From Lepidonotus clava (Eukaryota > Annelida > Polychaeta > Phyllodocida > Polynoidae): DNA of 64,000 nucleotides. Positions 34,101-43,547 of this stretch are shown piece after piece (position 1 is the stretch's first letter; the number at the start of each line of letters is the position of its first letter). Location of the stretch: contig OW387145.1 of the NCBI GenBank assembly GCA_936440205.1, positions 16,677,396-16,741,395 on the forward strand, written 5' to 3'. The translations under genes were made by a program, and so were the position numbers. The notes beneath the pieces were generated by a model. It saw only the letters and a program-made list of their open reading frames with translations. It made no database searches and was not told the origin of the DNA.

Positions 34101-37100
34101 CACGTCAAGTAATGTAATTATACCTTTTTGTATCTGGTGTTAATATAACTGTGACCACATTCAGTAATGATTTTTTAAACGCCAACCCCTTTTTGAATAC
34201 ATTCCCCCAAAAGTCAAGCCAATTCGTTTATCAAAATCTTTATGTTTGACATTGAATCTGAACAATTGATCCAAAACTCTTAATGCCATACCACCGGTAT
34301 GGAATTGAAATGTAATTCATTGTCTTTTGACATAAAATGTTTCGCGAGATCATTCCAGTCTGTAATCCATCTTTCTGATAGATGGCACCCCAGCAAGAAA
34401 TGCTTCATTCTAAAGAAATAATATAGCATATGGGCCTACAAGTATACATTTCGCACAAGGAAATTGATAAAATATCTCAAGCTTGTTGCAGACAAGCAGC
34501 ATAACATTTGTTGAGTCTGAACTATCTTTGACATCTCTGATATCTCATCCTGTTTTCGGATAATCCCCCCCCCCAAAAAAAAAAGAAAAGACAAAGACAA
34601 AAAAGAACAAAAGAACAAAAGAACAAGAAAGGGGCTTGGCAACGACGCATAGTCTACATTCAAAGTAGCCCAAACCATAAATCACTAAATCTCCTCTTTT
34701 TGACGACCAGATTTAAAATCCCAAAACGTTCTGAATATAAAAACGGGGTTTGACAGTGCCCCATAGAGTTCTCCGACCCATCTCAAGCACTAGTATTTAC
34801 GCGGAGTCAGAATAGTATTCCACTCGCGAGGGGCAAACGTCTCCATTAAAGGTGGGAGAGTATCAGGTTACATACATGCAAAGACCCAACTCGAATTGCA
34901 AAGAACTGAAGGCATTCATTCACCCATGCCATAAGGGTGGCATAACTGGAACACCTTTCAGAATGTCAATAATGAAAGGAATTTTGTTTAAACTGTGTAT
35001 GTGAGTTTGAACCTATATATATGCATGTAAACATACCTCTGCAAAAGAACCAGTGACCCTGACAAAAATGTGCGCTCTGCATGTAAAAATCACCCAAATG
35101 CTCCCTCACACCTTTCAAACGGGGGTGGAAGATGGAATCATGTCGTTTTAATGAACTTGTATTTCTTTTCTTGTAATGAGTAAACTTGTTATAATAACCC
35201 GTCACATATATGCTGCTTCCTTTGAACCAGAAAGCTTGTCTTTCTTTACTCGTCTTCTTGGAACATCATCAGTCAATTTAGAAAATAACTAGAAACTGTT
35301 CTACTAGAAAAAGATACTAATACGGGTGTATCTATGTTTGTCTGGACCAGGTCAGTTTTGCTGAACATCCCAGGCTTCGTGATCATCGGCTTCCTGTCCT
35401 GTCTGTGCGGGGTGGTCGCCTTTGCCTACTACGCCAAGGAGGGATGTGACCCCATGACAGCTGGCTACATCACCAACCCTAACCAGGTAGGCACTGTATG
35501 ATAAGGGTAGGGGTGCCACCCCATGACAGCTGGCTACATCACCAACCCTAACCAGGTAGGCACTGTATGATAAGAATAAGGGTAGGGGTGCTACCTCTTA
35601 ACAACTGGCTACATCACCAACCCTAACCAGGCTGGTTATACGCGCGACAGTAGCGTACGCGGCCGTAGCGTATATAGAATTTCTTAGATACGCGGACATG
35701 AGGTAGGGTTGGTGGCTGGTATGTTTTAGTTCTTATATGTACAGAAATTATATGTACAGAAAAAGAAGAAGGGAAAAGGGGGGTTCGGGGGCTTTGCCCC
35801 CGATTTAAACATGATACTTTGATATGATATATAATTATTCAGTGTAATGTCCGCGTTTACAAGCATCATTATATGCGCGAGCACAACCCCGCGTGTATAA
35901 TCCTATAAATGTGCGCGGACTTTACAATCCCGCGTATACAGGCCTTCCAGTAGGCGCGGACCTCATCCCCGCGTAAATAAGAAATTCTCTGTGCGCGGCC
36001 TTCTGCTGCCATGCCCGCGTGTATAATCCCAGCCGGCACTGTATGATAAGGGTAGGGGTGCTACCCCATGACAGCTGGCTACATCACTAACCCTAACCAG
36101 GTAGGCACTATATGATAAGGGTAGGGGTACTACCCCATGACAGCTGGCTACATCACCAACCCTAACCAGGTGGGCACTGTATGATAAGGGTAGGGGTACT
36201 ACCCCATGCCAGCTGGCTACACCACCAACCCTAACCAGGTAGGCACTGTATGATAAGGGTAGGGTACTACCCCATGACAGCTGGCTACATCACCAACCCT
36301 AACCAGGTGGACACTGTATGATAACAAGGAGAGGGGTACTACCCCGTGACAGCTGGCTACATCACTATTATATAACCCTAACCAGGTGGGCCCTGTATGA
36401 TAAAGGGAGGGGTGCTACCCCATCACCAATCACCAATCCCAAAACCAGGTCTAAACCTTCACATGTATATCGGTTTGCGTGCTCTTTGGATTAAAGTATA
36501 TTGATTATTTCGTTTGTTGTTGTTGTTGTCTGTCCTCTTACCTAGATCTGATAATACATTTCTAATGATAGGGGCAGGGCATCAGCGTTTTGTCAGTGAT
36601 TATTGTTTTTTATTATAACAATTGCAATGAAATGTATATCGTTTTTCAACGCATTGATTTTTCACATTGATAAAACATAACTCACCTCTTAAAATTATGT
36701 ATTGTCCTGTCCATATCCTGTATCACCCTTACCATCGCGATCGGTTTTGTGGGCAAAGGTTGTTATTTTCTATACCTGAGACGTCTATTCAGAACCACAC
36801 CCGTATAGTTTAAAATAATAAAGTTCGAATAAATGTTTTGATCAAAATATGAGTTCATTGACTGAAATTCGAAGTAGTCAGAGTGGGGATGTAGCTCAGC
36901 GGTAGAGCGCTTGCTTCGCATGTAAGAGGCCCCGGGTTCAAATCCCGGCATCTCCATTGTTGTTTTGAAATAATAATTATTTCCTTGGGCATTGGCAGTG
37001 TTGTATATGGTAGCATTGTCTTGCAAGCGATTCCTCGTGTTACAAATTAACCTACATCAGTACTATTTATTCATTTCTAGGTTTTCTAACGCTGCCTTAA

Positions 37101-40100
37101 TCTTCTTCCAATGAGTTTTATTCTTGTCCCTGTTTACATGTAATATAATTATCATTATCATCATATTAGTATATTTTTTGAGAGCATGCAAGCATCTGCA
37201 TTGGAGGCCCCCATAGGCCTAGTTAGTATTCATGATTCATGCTTGTCACGTAGCATCCACTTGGCGGCTATCATTATTCTTTAACTGCCATAGGGGGGGG
37301 GGGGCATAGGCCTAGCATTTTCCCTCTTCGTTCTTAATTTTTCTTTATTAACTCCTACTCTTTGCTTCATACTTCAAATATACATGGGCTTCCTTTGTTC
37401 CCTCAGATCCTGCCGTACTTCGTGATGGACGTGATTGGTTACCCTGGTATCCCGGGTCTCTTCGTCGCCTGCCTCTACAGTGGAGCCGTCAGGTAAGGGG
37501 TCCACAAGTCGACCAATCCTTTTGATTACATATCACAATGCGTATTATTATAACCTATGTGAAAAAGATCTTTACATACAGAAAAATTTAGATAGTACCT
37601 CCAATATTATTATTAACTTTCACACATTGCTGGGATTGGAGTTTGGCGGAAACTTATATATTTTATCATGATAGGTACCACGGTACCACAGATGCTATTT
37701 ATGTAGTCCCAAGCTTAAGGTCAAACTATGTAGCAATTTTCTAAGAAAATGATATTAATGATATGATCTCATCAAATATGTGTCAATTGCAAATTTCTTC
37801 AAAATAACTTTATATTTCTGGTTCCGTCATGCACAGAAATAAATTTCGTAAGAAGGAATTTTATTTCTCCGCGCTATCAAAAGATTCTCTTCCGTGGTTA
37901 TTGACAACGTATTTAATCTTCTAACGTGCAAACAGTAAACCATTTGCTTCACTTGAGAAGTCAGGTATATTACGGTTTTGTATGAAAGTGTAGAACCCAT
38001 AGCGCATTCTGTGTAATGCCAATATTGTAAAAAAAAAAAAAAAAAATACAAGTCAAAACAATGTAAAGTTATAATGGATTGTTCGTTGGGAAAGATGACA
38101 AGGAAGGGTGTAGAAATTTCAACACACAATTTAAATGTCAATCAATACAGGACATGGGAAACTTTAGCATCCCAAAAATGTGTTGGCGACTTTCCCAGTT
38201 TATATGTCCTATTGTTTACCGTAGATCAAACTGTTGAGCACTTTTGTTGATCACTGGTATTTTGATGCTTTAGTCTGATGGTTTATGAGTAGATTAACTG
38301 TTGGTTATTGGTCAGATCCAGGGTTTTTTTTTCTGTGGGTTGTGGATAGTCAAGAACTGAACACGGCATCAATAATCCTAACTTAACCTGCTGATCTTAA
38401 TATCATATCCAGCACCATGTCGTCTACTGTCAACTCGATGGCAGCCATAACATGGGAGGACCTGCTGAAGTGGAAACTCGGCCACCTGTCGGATAAGTCC
38501 CAGACCAACATCAACAAGTTCCTAGGTAAACTCACCTACTATATCACCTATGAGTCAAGTTTAAGACCAACGTCCAAGAAATCATAGATACCCCCCCCCC
38601 CCCTGCCTTTCTCTATTCCTCCTTTTCTACCCCCCTGCCAGACAAGTCTAAGATCAATGTCAAGAAGTTCCTAGGTAAGCCATCCTTATCTAGCCCCATG
38701 TTGGTCAAATCTAAGGTCAACATCAACAAGTTTTCTACTCCCCCCCCCCCCCCCGTTGGACACGTCTGAGATCAACTTCAACAATTAAGTTCCTGTTCCT
38801 GCCCCCTCCCAGACAAATCTAAGATCAACATCTATAAATTGCTAGGTTACAGGTAAGATGTCCTTTTCTAACCCCCAGTCGGTCAAAGTAAGACGAACAT
38901 CAAAAGGTTCGTAGGTAAGCCGTCCTTCTTTCGTTGTCTAATTGTCACCATATGAAGAGAAACAAATGACTTCGTGAAAAGAAAATGAAAAAGAAATTAA
39001 AGAGGTGTTAAGAAGTAAAAAAGGTGAGTGTGCGATATCTGGATGTTTGGTGTAAATGTGACCGTATCATTTGACTTGTGCTGGGTGTTTATGATTTCCC
39101 TTAGGTGTCCGTCATAAATATGTGCAATGCTAAACATGTTTATCATTGATTGTACTGGCAACGACTGAGGTATAGATGGATTAATTATCTAAAAGGATCC
39201 ATGCAAGTCCTTGCCTACTTGTATGAACATTACAATGTGACCTAATGGTAGTGCTGCGAAGAAATTGGAACAGCCATATCTTAATTGTCACACCATTAAC
39301 ATACAATGCCCCCTAAAGGGTTGTCAGTACATTATTCAAAACATGTCTATGCAACCATAAAACAACAATATATGTAAAATGGATATTTCTGTTCACTGTC
39401 GGTTTTTTGTCATTATTGTTGCTACAGCTGTTTGTTTGATTTGTCTTTCTGAGTGCATTTCCCACACATCCTGATCCAAAGATTGTCTTGTACAACTATC
39501 TTTACATTCATCTATTTATCTTCATTTTTATTCATTTATTTCCCAACCACCTTAATTCTTACTTTGATATAATTATGTATCTGTTTTAACTTCAAGTTGG
39601 CTTTACTTCAGTTTCGTTGTTATATTTCCTTTCCAGTGTGTATTTATGGTGTGATTAGTATTGGCATGGCGTTTGTTGTGAGGGAGCTTGGAGGAACATT
39701 TATACAGGTAGAACATTCGACATTTATGTAGATCATTTCATCATAATTTCAATTTTAGAGTAGATATGACTCCTTGTTGGGTGATTTGTTAAAGATGGAT
39801 GCTGTTTTACTTGTAGATAATGTTCAGCATTCTGGGCACCACGATAGGTCCCATCGTCGGTATGTTCTTCCTGGGAGGCCTGTTTCCCAAAGCGGGGCCA
39901 TGGGTAAGTGGTTTTAGAAACAAGTAGTTTCTTTTTCATACAATTTTTTAATCCCTTTCACCAAAATGATATTGCCGTGTTTTTATGATTTATTATGCAA
40001 TGAATTCACCTATGTGACCATGGCGCTACATCCCCATGGCGACAAAGAGATCTGCCACTGGAATCAGTCCTAAAGTAACAAGAATATTAAGAGATGGAGA

Positions 40101-43100
40101 AGATCGATCTTGTTTTTGAGTGATCACTAGTGAAATGTCAATTCCAGCACAACTCAGCCCATTGGTAGTAGATATTTATAAAGATAAATTCTAATAATCC
40201 TGGGAGTGCCAACAGACTTATGATCAGGGACCTTGTATGAATAATATAGATATATCGAGACTGGAAAGCTAGGGGTAAACCTGTTATGCACTACAGACCT
40301 TTGCGCCACCTGGCCGCTGGTTGGACTGAGTTTGGGTTGACCATTAGCTATGTTTCTGGGGGAAGCTTTGGTACTACCACCACCTTTTCAAAAAATACCC
40401 TAGAAATGATCATACCCTGGTCATGGTTGACTGAATGGGTTCCAACCAGCCACTAGGGAAATGGGCACATACTAACATAGAGGGACTTTCCAGTCTCGAT
40501 ATATCTATAATTATGATTATATACATACAAGGTCTTTGCTTATGATGTCCCAAACAAAATATCTAACAGTATATGCTCTTATAAAGGGTTGACATTATAT
40601 TTTCTGAAATTCTGACCCAATCATCTTTCAATATTTTTCGTAATCACTCTCATCAGTGTGCATAATGGTAATATGTGAATTGGACTTCAGGTTGACTCTT
40701 GTTGCAGGGTGCGTTGATCGGTGCCCTGTTGGGCTGGGGCCTCTCGGGCTGGATGTCGATAGGGGGGTACATCATGAAGGTACACACACGCCCTCTGCCG
40801 CTGCCCTCGGCCAACTGCCCCGTCTTTATTAACGGAACCCTGGCAAACATGACGGTAGGAGCCCTCAACAACACTTTCCCCGGCACGCCCGTCACCATGG
40901 AATCTCAACTGTGAGTTTGTCACACTACTAGGTTATTTCGCATTGCCATAACAGTTTTGGGAGATAGAGGACATCAAAGTATAAGGCATATTTTAAATTG
41001 TCATGATAAGCCTAACCAGTTAGTTCAATAACTATTGCTCCTGTGCACATATAAGATCGGTATAACGTTTTGGTAGTCCAATATAATGTCCAATCTTGCC
41101 TGAAGTTTCGATGGGATTAAAAATAACTTTAATAGTATTCATTTTTACCAGAAGTTCATCCCAAGAGAGTGTTCTATTTTATGACTTGAGTTAAACAATA
41201 TCTGTATGGGAGAAGCAATTAACTTCCTAACGATCGTCCAATTAAACCCCTCCACCTTTCATGCCCAACTAATTATTATTCTGGTCAACAGCTTTTTACT
41301 GCTATGTATATTTCAGCCATTCAGATAAAACCAATTACATAAAGGCATGCATGCTTCTTAAGTCATATGTACCGGTACTTTATGTCGAATCTATTTCAAT
41401 TGATAGGACAGATAATTATCTGCACTTCATTAACTGAAGAGCAATACTAAAAGTAGAATATAATAGAAAAGATTTGTTATATGCAATTATGCAATCATCC
41501 CATCTAAGACTGAACACAATAACCGTTAAATTAGGAAACTCGCCATGCACAATAGATTATCTTTTTTATGACCACTATAATAGTAAAATGACACCCAAAC
41601 TACTACCTAATTTCTGAAATTCTTTGAATTGAAATTCTGCCATGGACCACATCCCCCACCCCCTTTGCCATGTTTGGTCATTTATGGGTGGCCACAATAC
41701 CCGTTATATACTTGCCACAGAATAATTATACATTCTATGACCATCAACTAAAGGCTCAATGCACATTAATACACACCCAATAAATATAGGCTAAACTGTA
41801 CAACTGTGAAACTGTACTCTTCAATCCATGCTCTACCGCAGGACTGGTCTGAAGAGGATGTACGCTGTATCGTACCTGTGGTACCCGGCCATCGGGATTG
41901 TCACCGTGCTGCTCGTGGGCACCCTCACCATGTGCGTGCCCCACCTCCGTATGGCCTCCCTCGTCCCTCGTAAGCTGCTCTTCCCCTGCTTGCGCCGCTG
42001 GGCGGCATGTACTCAGTGCACCACGGAGGACCAGATCAATCGTCTTGAGTACCAGGACGCGGATGACAACAAAAATATGGTGGGTGCATGATCCCCAATT
42101 TACACAGTCCGGCAATGGGTATTCCTGACAATGCATTTACAATAGTTTAGCAGATTGAGAAAAAGTAGGTCAAAATCATCTTGAGGAAACTTTATTTTCA
42201 TATAGGGAAATAGCCAAAAGAAATTCTCAGACATCGAGTCCAATACTCCCAACTCTTTTATACAATGCTTATAATGGGACAACCCTAGGACAACCTTGGG
42301 ACAACGTTTCTATGATATACCATACATCAAGTTTACATAGCTAGCCCACCAGCTCTATTTAGGCCTGGGTTAAATGCTAGTGTTAGCCTTAAAATGCCCT
42401 ATCGTAAGCCTTACAATAAGCCCATCCCACATAGGGGACTTCCAGGGTTTGACAAGGGTCGGACAAAATTCCCGTACAAAGCATCTTTGTCTTCTAGAAT
42501 TAGGGTGACTGAAATAAGCAAGAATTATGTTTTCTTATATCCCCAAGTATTGATAAAACATGATTTCTAAAATTTTACAAATTGATAGATTTGCAGGTTT
42601 GCCAGCCAATCAAAATGCTGTATTTCAGGACAAAATAGGGTCGGACATTGTAGGTTGGGCTGACAGGCTTTAACATTGGTTCCTATGGGGAAAAAGCCAA
42701 TATATAAAGCTGCATTTTACAATTTTAGGAAGAAATTTCTCAACCAAATTGCTTTGGTTAATTTTGTATTATGCAACTGTCTTAATGGAAAAAGCACAGA
42801 AGCAATTTTGAAAATATTTCATGGTAAACTGTAACTTTGGTGTAAACTGGGATGGGCTTATTCCTCCTATGGATAAACTATAGTTCGAACAAAGCATGTT
42901 CCTAATCAGTAGACCGAATGGCTCTTAGAAAACGAAAAAGATAATGAGTTCATAAGGAAAAAGCCCAATAATAAAATATTTAGAAAATACACTTTCGCAC
43001 ACAAAAACGGATTTCCCCATTTTTGGGAACATTTTTTGTGCCTTGGTTCATTCTAAAATGTTCCCAATTGTGTCGTGAATTTATGGGAAATTAGGTTTAC

Positions 43101-43547
43101 CTAACCCACATTTCCCACAACCACAGACAAAACCCCTTGAATATTAAACAGGCACCCTTTACAAGATTGTTTGTAGATTATGACTGTTTCTAATCGAAAT
43201 ATATCAATGTCATGTGCCATTAAAAGAGTCTAATCGCATTGTTTATATAATGAACCCTTTATGACTATCAGGAACATACTATTGTAAGGATATTGAGAGC
43301 TTGTGTAAGCGTCCCTGCAGGTTTGAATGAATGCCGAAATTCAAGTATGAATTACTGAACGTTGGCTACAACGTCAAAATTCTCAAAATAAAAAACCTAT
43401 GATACTAAACTTAGTTTGCTCATACATGCATTTACAAATTAATTTCTTTTTCAGATATACAAGCCGCAACCAGCAGCAAGAAACCCGAAAAATTACTCTC
43501 CGGTACAAGAGAAGTTTATCATACAAGACGCTGAGTCCGCTATATGA
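27971..43547 (+). CDS. SLC5A8-like: Sodium-coupled monocarboxylate/vitamin-type transporter (SLC5A8-like), 16 coding exons
   Basis: Joining the 16 exons listed below gives one uninterrupted 618-residue protein (ATG 27972, stop ending 43547), close to the ~610 residues usual for SLC5A8. SLC5 proteins move solutes across the plasma membrane with Na+. Visible family marks are the N-terminal DYVVF..YF helix with EYLMGDRNM (residues ~12-51), LGTPAEMYAFG (~73-83), GGMKAVIWTDVFQ (180-192), VQRY (263-266) and GLFVACLYSGAVSTMSSTVN (339-358), which holds the paired serines of the Na2 site. Three N-glycosylation sequons lie in the loop at 483-497. The C-terminus, ESAI, fits a class I PDZ ligand. The closest relatives by eye are SLC5A8, then SLC5A12, SLC5A6 and SLC5A5; substrate cannot be assigned. 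Every intron is GT-AG and phases agree throughout. The gene converges on the cysteine-repeat gene at its right. Confidence 0.93.
28658..28849 (+). CDS. SLC5A8-like: SLC5A8-like coding exon 2 (residues 53-116)
   Basis: Acceptor TTGTTGCAG, donor GTAAGA, phase 0 at both ends. It encodes TM2 and TM3 with the conserved LGTPAEMYAFG segment. Confidence 0.93.
29151..29466. mobile_element. MITE, family M1 copy 3 (intron 2)
   Basis: Starts CTTAGAGGGAGCCAGAAAC and ends in the degraded inverse (...GCATTCACTTTAAG). It shares the inner TTTTGCAAACTTAG and the GTTTGTAAACAAACCAATTTTTG-type core with copy 1. It lies in the intron between exons 2 and 3. Confidence 0.6.
29574..29642 (+). CDS. SLC5A8-like: SLC5A8-like coding exon 3 (residues 117-139)
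   Basis: Acceptor CCATTTCAG, donor GTGAGT. It reads YFLLRYRSDVVRRVGTVMML, matching the YEYLELRF...VRLCGTV loop-helix of SLC5A8. Only 69 bp and easily missed. Confidence 0.9.
29820..30150. repeat. Polypyrimidine tract ending in (TTC)n(TCC)n
   Basis: About 330 bases of the + strand are almost pure C and T, ending in (TTC)18 (about 30059-30112) and (TCC)11 (30113-30146). Mirror-symmetric pyrimidine tracts of this size can form triplex DNA. It lies in the intron between exons 3 and 4, in the transcribed strand sense. Confidence 0.95.
30222..30573. mobile_element. MITE with perfect 20-bp terminal inverted repeats
   Basis: The ends are GAAGGCCCATTCGCCGTGGC (30222-30241) and its exact complement (30554-30573). 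Inside are repeated AAACGAT / ATCGTTT words and a CGATAAATTTATCG palindrome. No coding capacity. It sits in intron 3 of the transporter. Confidence 0.75.
30585..30869. mobile_element. MITE, CAGTG...CACTG ends
   Basis: The left end CAGTGGCGCGTCGCATAAC pairs with the right end GTTATGCGACGGGGCACTG with two mismatches. The CAGTG terminus resembles hAT elements. It begins 12 bp after the preceding MITE, so two different elements lie side by side. Confidence 0.65.
31113..31164 (+). CDS. SLC5A8-like: SLC5A8-like coding exon 4 (residues 140-157)
   Basis: A 52-bp exon with acceptor TCTCTAG and donor GTCGGT; it leaves one base (phase 1). It reads IFANGTTLFAPSSALEA, matching ILYTGIVIYAPALALNQ of SLC5A8. 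Found by family alignment and phase, not by a long open frame. Confidence 0.88.
31967..32034 (+). CDS. SLC5A8-like: SLC5A8-like coding exon 5 (residues 157-179)
   Basis: Acceptor TTGTCTTTCAG, donor GTAAGA. It reads SGFPVWASIVLCGISTTIYT, a transmembrane helix matching the family. Confidence 0.9.
32329..32409 (+). CDS. SLC5A8-like: SLC5A8-like coding exon 6 (residues 180-206)
   Basis: Acceptor TACCTCAG, donor GTAAGT, phase 0 at both ends. It contains the SLC5 hallmark GGMKAVIWTDVFQ. Confidence 0.95.
32813..32886 (+). CDS. SLC5A8-like: SLC5A8-like coding exon 7 (residues 207-231)
   Basis: Acceptor CCTCTTTTAG, donor GTAAGT; leaves two bases. It encodes the extracellular loop GVVKTGGFGVVWELNKEWGR before exon 8. 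Confidence 0.9.
33165..33761 (+). repeat. Tandem array of the exon 8 acceptor region
   Basis: Three clear copies (starting 33441, 33555, 33658) and three degraded ones (from about 33165, 33251, 33337) repeat a 103-114 bp unit. Each unit is a T-rich acceptor ending in TAG, then the first ~75 bp of exon 8 (TTTTGACCCTGACCCAA...), then ~30 bp of AT-rich spacer. They precede the real exon at 33762. Several copies keep a plausible acceptor, so decoy or cryptic splicing is possible. Confidence 0.92.
33762..33899 (+). CDS. SLC5A8-like: SLC5A8-like coding exon 8 (residues 231-277)
   Basis: The acceptor is TTTGTAG at 33761. The donor I chose is GTAGGT at 33900, because it restores the M-S-V-L-L frame with exon 9. 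It reads FDPDPTKRTTFWSIVV through VQRY. Its first ~75 bp are repeated, with acceptor, in several upstream tandem copies; only this last copy continues into the full exon. Confidence 0.92.
35351..35486 (+). CDS. SLC5A8-like: SLC5A8-like coding exon 9 (residues 277-322)
   Basis: Acceptor TCTGGACCAG, donor GTAGGC. It encodes a helix (VLLNIPGFVIIGFLSCLCGV) and the segment GCDPMTAGYITNPNQ. The last ~39 bp plus donor are repeated eight times downstream. Confidence 0.92.
35487..36450 (+). repeat. Tandem array of the exon 9 donor region
   Basis: Eight extra copies of a ~68-bp unit follow exon 9. Each unit holds the exon's last ~39 bp (CATGACAGCTGGCTACATCA...) and the donor plus GCACTGTATGATAAGGGTAG. 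Exon-like ends fall at 35555, 35630, 36100, 36169, 36238, 36306, 36385 and 36448. Donors are mostly GTAGGC or GTGGGC. Reading through the first junction meets stop codons (TGATAA), so inclusion would truncate the protein. A MITE interrupts the third copy. Confidence 0.95.
35630..36034. mobile_element. GC-motif MITE inserted in the exon 9 donor array
   Basis: The ends GGCTGGTTATACGCGCG and, on the other strand, GGCTGGGATTATACACGCG form inverted repeats. Inside, GCGCGGAC and CCGCGTGTATA words alternate, and there is a GGGGGC-TTT-GCCCCC hairpin (35787-35801). Insertion separates a unit's CCAG from its GGCACTG, so it is younger than that array copy. Confidence 0.75.
36885..36956 (+). tRNA. trnA-CGC: tRNA-Ala, anticodon CGC
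   Basis: A 72-nt cloverleaf: acceptor GGGGATG pairs with CATCTCC plus A73; D arm GCTC-AGCGGTA-GAGC; anticodon stem CTTGC/GTAAG around loop TTCGCAT with anticodon CGC (36917-36919); T arm CCGGG-TTCAAAT-CCCGG. Box A and box B are intact and TTTT follows within 10 bases as a Pol III stop. There is no CCA in the DNA, as expected for animals. It lies in sense orientation in the transporter intron after exon 9. No SINE body or A-tail is evident, so a functional gene is likely. Confidence 0.93.
37407..37492 (+). CDS. SLC5A8-like: SLC5A8-like coding exon 10 (residues 323-351)
   Basis: Acceptor TTCCCTCAG, donor GTAAGG; leaves two bases. It reads ILPYFVMDVIGYPGIPGLFV then ACLYSGAV, a highly conserved family segment. 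Confidence 0.95.
38413..38525 (+). CDS. SLC5A8-like: SLC5A8-like coding exon 11 (residues 351-389)
   Basis: Acceptor CATATCCAG, donor GTAAAC. It contains STMSSTVNSMAA with the Na2-site serines, then the intracellular loop. Its last ~35 bp are repeated in the next intron. Confidence 0.93.
38526..38915 (+). repeat. Tandem array of the exon 11 donor region
   Basis: About six degraded copies of a 53-87 bp unit follow exon 11. They are recognisable by AAGATCAACATCAACAAGTTCCTAG-like sequence, with exon-like ends near 38587, 38674, 38733, 38792, 38845 and 38914. C-rich runs separate the units. Copies at 38674 and 38914 keep strong GTAAGC donors. It is older or faster-decaying than the exon 9 array. 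Confidence 0.85.
39637..39707 (+). CDS. SLC5A8-like: SLC5A8-like coding exon 12 (residues 389-412)
   Basis: Acceptor CTTTCCAG, donor GTAGAA. A 71-bp exon reading VCIYGVISIGMAFVVRELGG, a transmembrane helix aligned with SLC5A8 VVYGALCIGMAALAS. Confidence 0.9.
39817..39903 (+). CDS. SLC5A8-like: SLC5A8-like coding exon 13 (residues 413-441)
   Basis: Acceptor TTACTTGTAG, donor GTAAGT, phase 0. It reads IMFSILGTTIGPIVGMFFLG, matching AALSVFGMVGGPLMGLFALG of the family. Confidence 0.92.
40217..40545. mobile_element. MITE with long inverted ends
   Basis: A perfect 23-bp inverted pair (ATAGATATATCGAGACTGG... at 40247-40269 and 40487-40509) extends outward imperfectly through GACCTTGTATG to about 55 bp. 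Non-coding, in the intron between exons 13 and 14. Confidence 0.65.
40708..40910 (+). CDS. SLC5A8-like: SLC5A8-like coding exon 14 (residues 442-509)
   Basis: Acceptor CTTGTTGCAG, donor GTGAGT. It encodes a glycine-rich helix and a long extracellular loop with Cys478 and three N-glycosylation sequons (NGT, NMT, NNT). Confidence 0.93.
41842..42079 (+). CDS. SLC5A8-like: SLC5A8-like coding exon 15 (residues 509-588)
   Basis: Acceptor CTCTACCGCAG, donor GTGGGT. It encodes the last transmembrane helix (SYLWYPAIGIVTVLLVGTLT) and a basic, cysteine-containing cytoplasmic tail. Confidence 0.93.
42415..42862. mobile_element. MITE with 15-bp inverted ends
   Basis: AATAAGCCCATCCCA (42415-42429) and its exact complement (42848-42862) bound 448 bp of non-coding DNA with an internal repeated GGGTCGGACA. 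It lies in the last intron of the transporter. Confidence 0.55.
43455..43547 (+). CDS. SLC5A8-like: SLC5A8-like coding exon 16 (residues 589-618, stop)
   Basis: Acceptor TTCTTTTTCAG; 30 codons then TGA. The tail ends QDAESAI. It is chosen because its phase fits exon 15 and its length gives the family's usual total. Confidence 0.85.
   Translation: MYKPQPAARNPKNYSPVQEKFIIQDAESAI

Noticed and set aside
35487-36450. Regular ~68-bp array as a CRISPR-like locus
   Set aside because: The repeated text is the edge of a spliced exon in an animal gene; there are no constant repeats with variable spacers and no cas genes.
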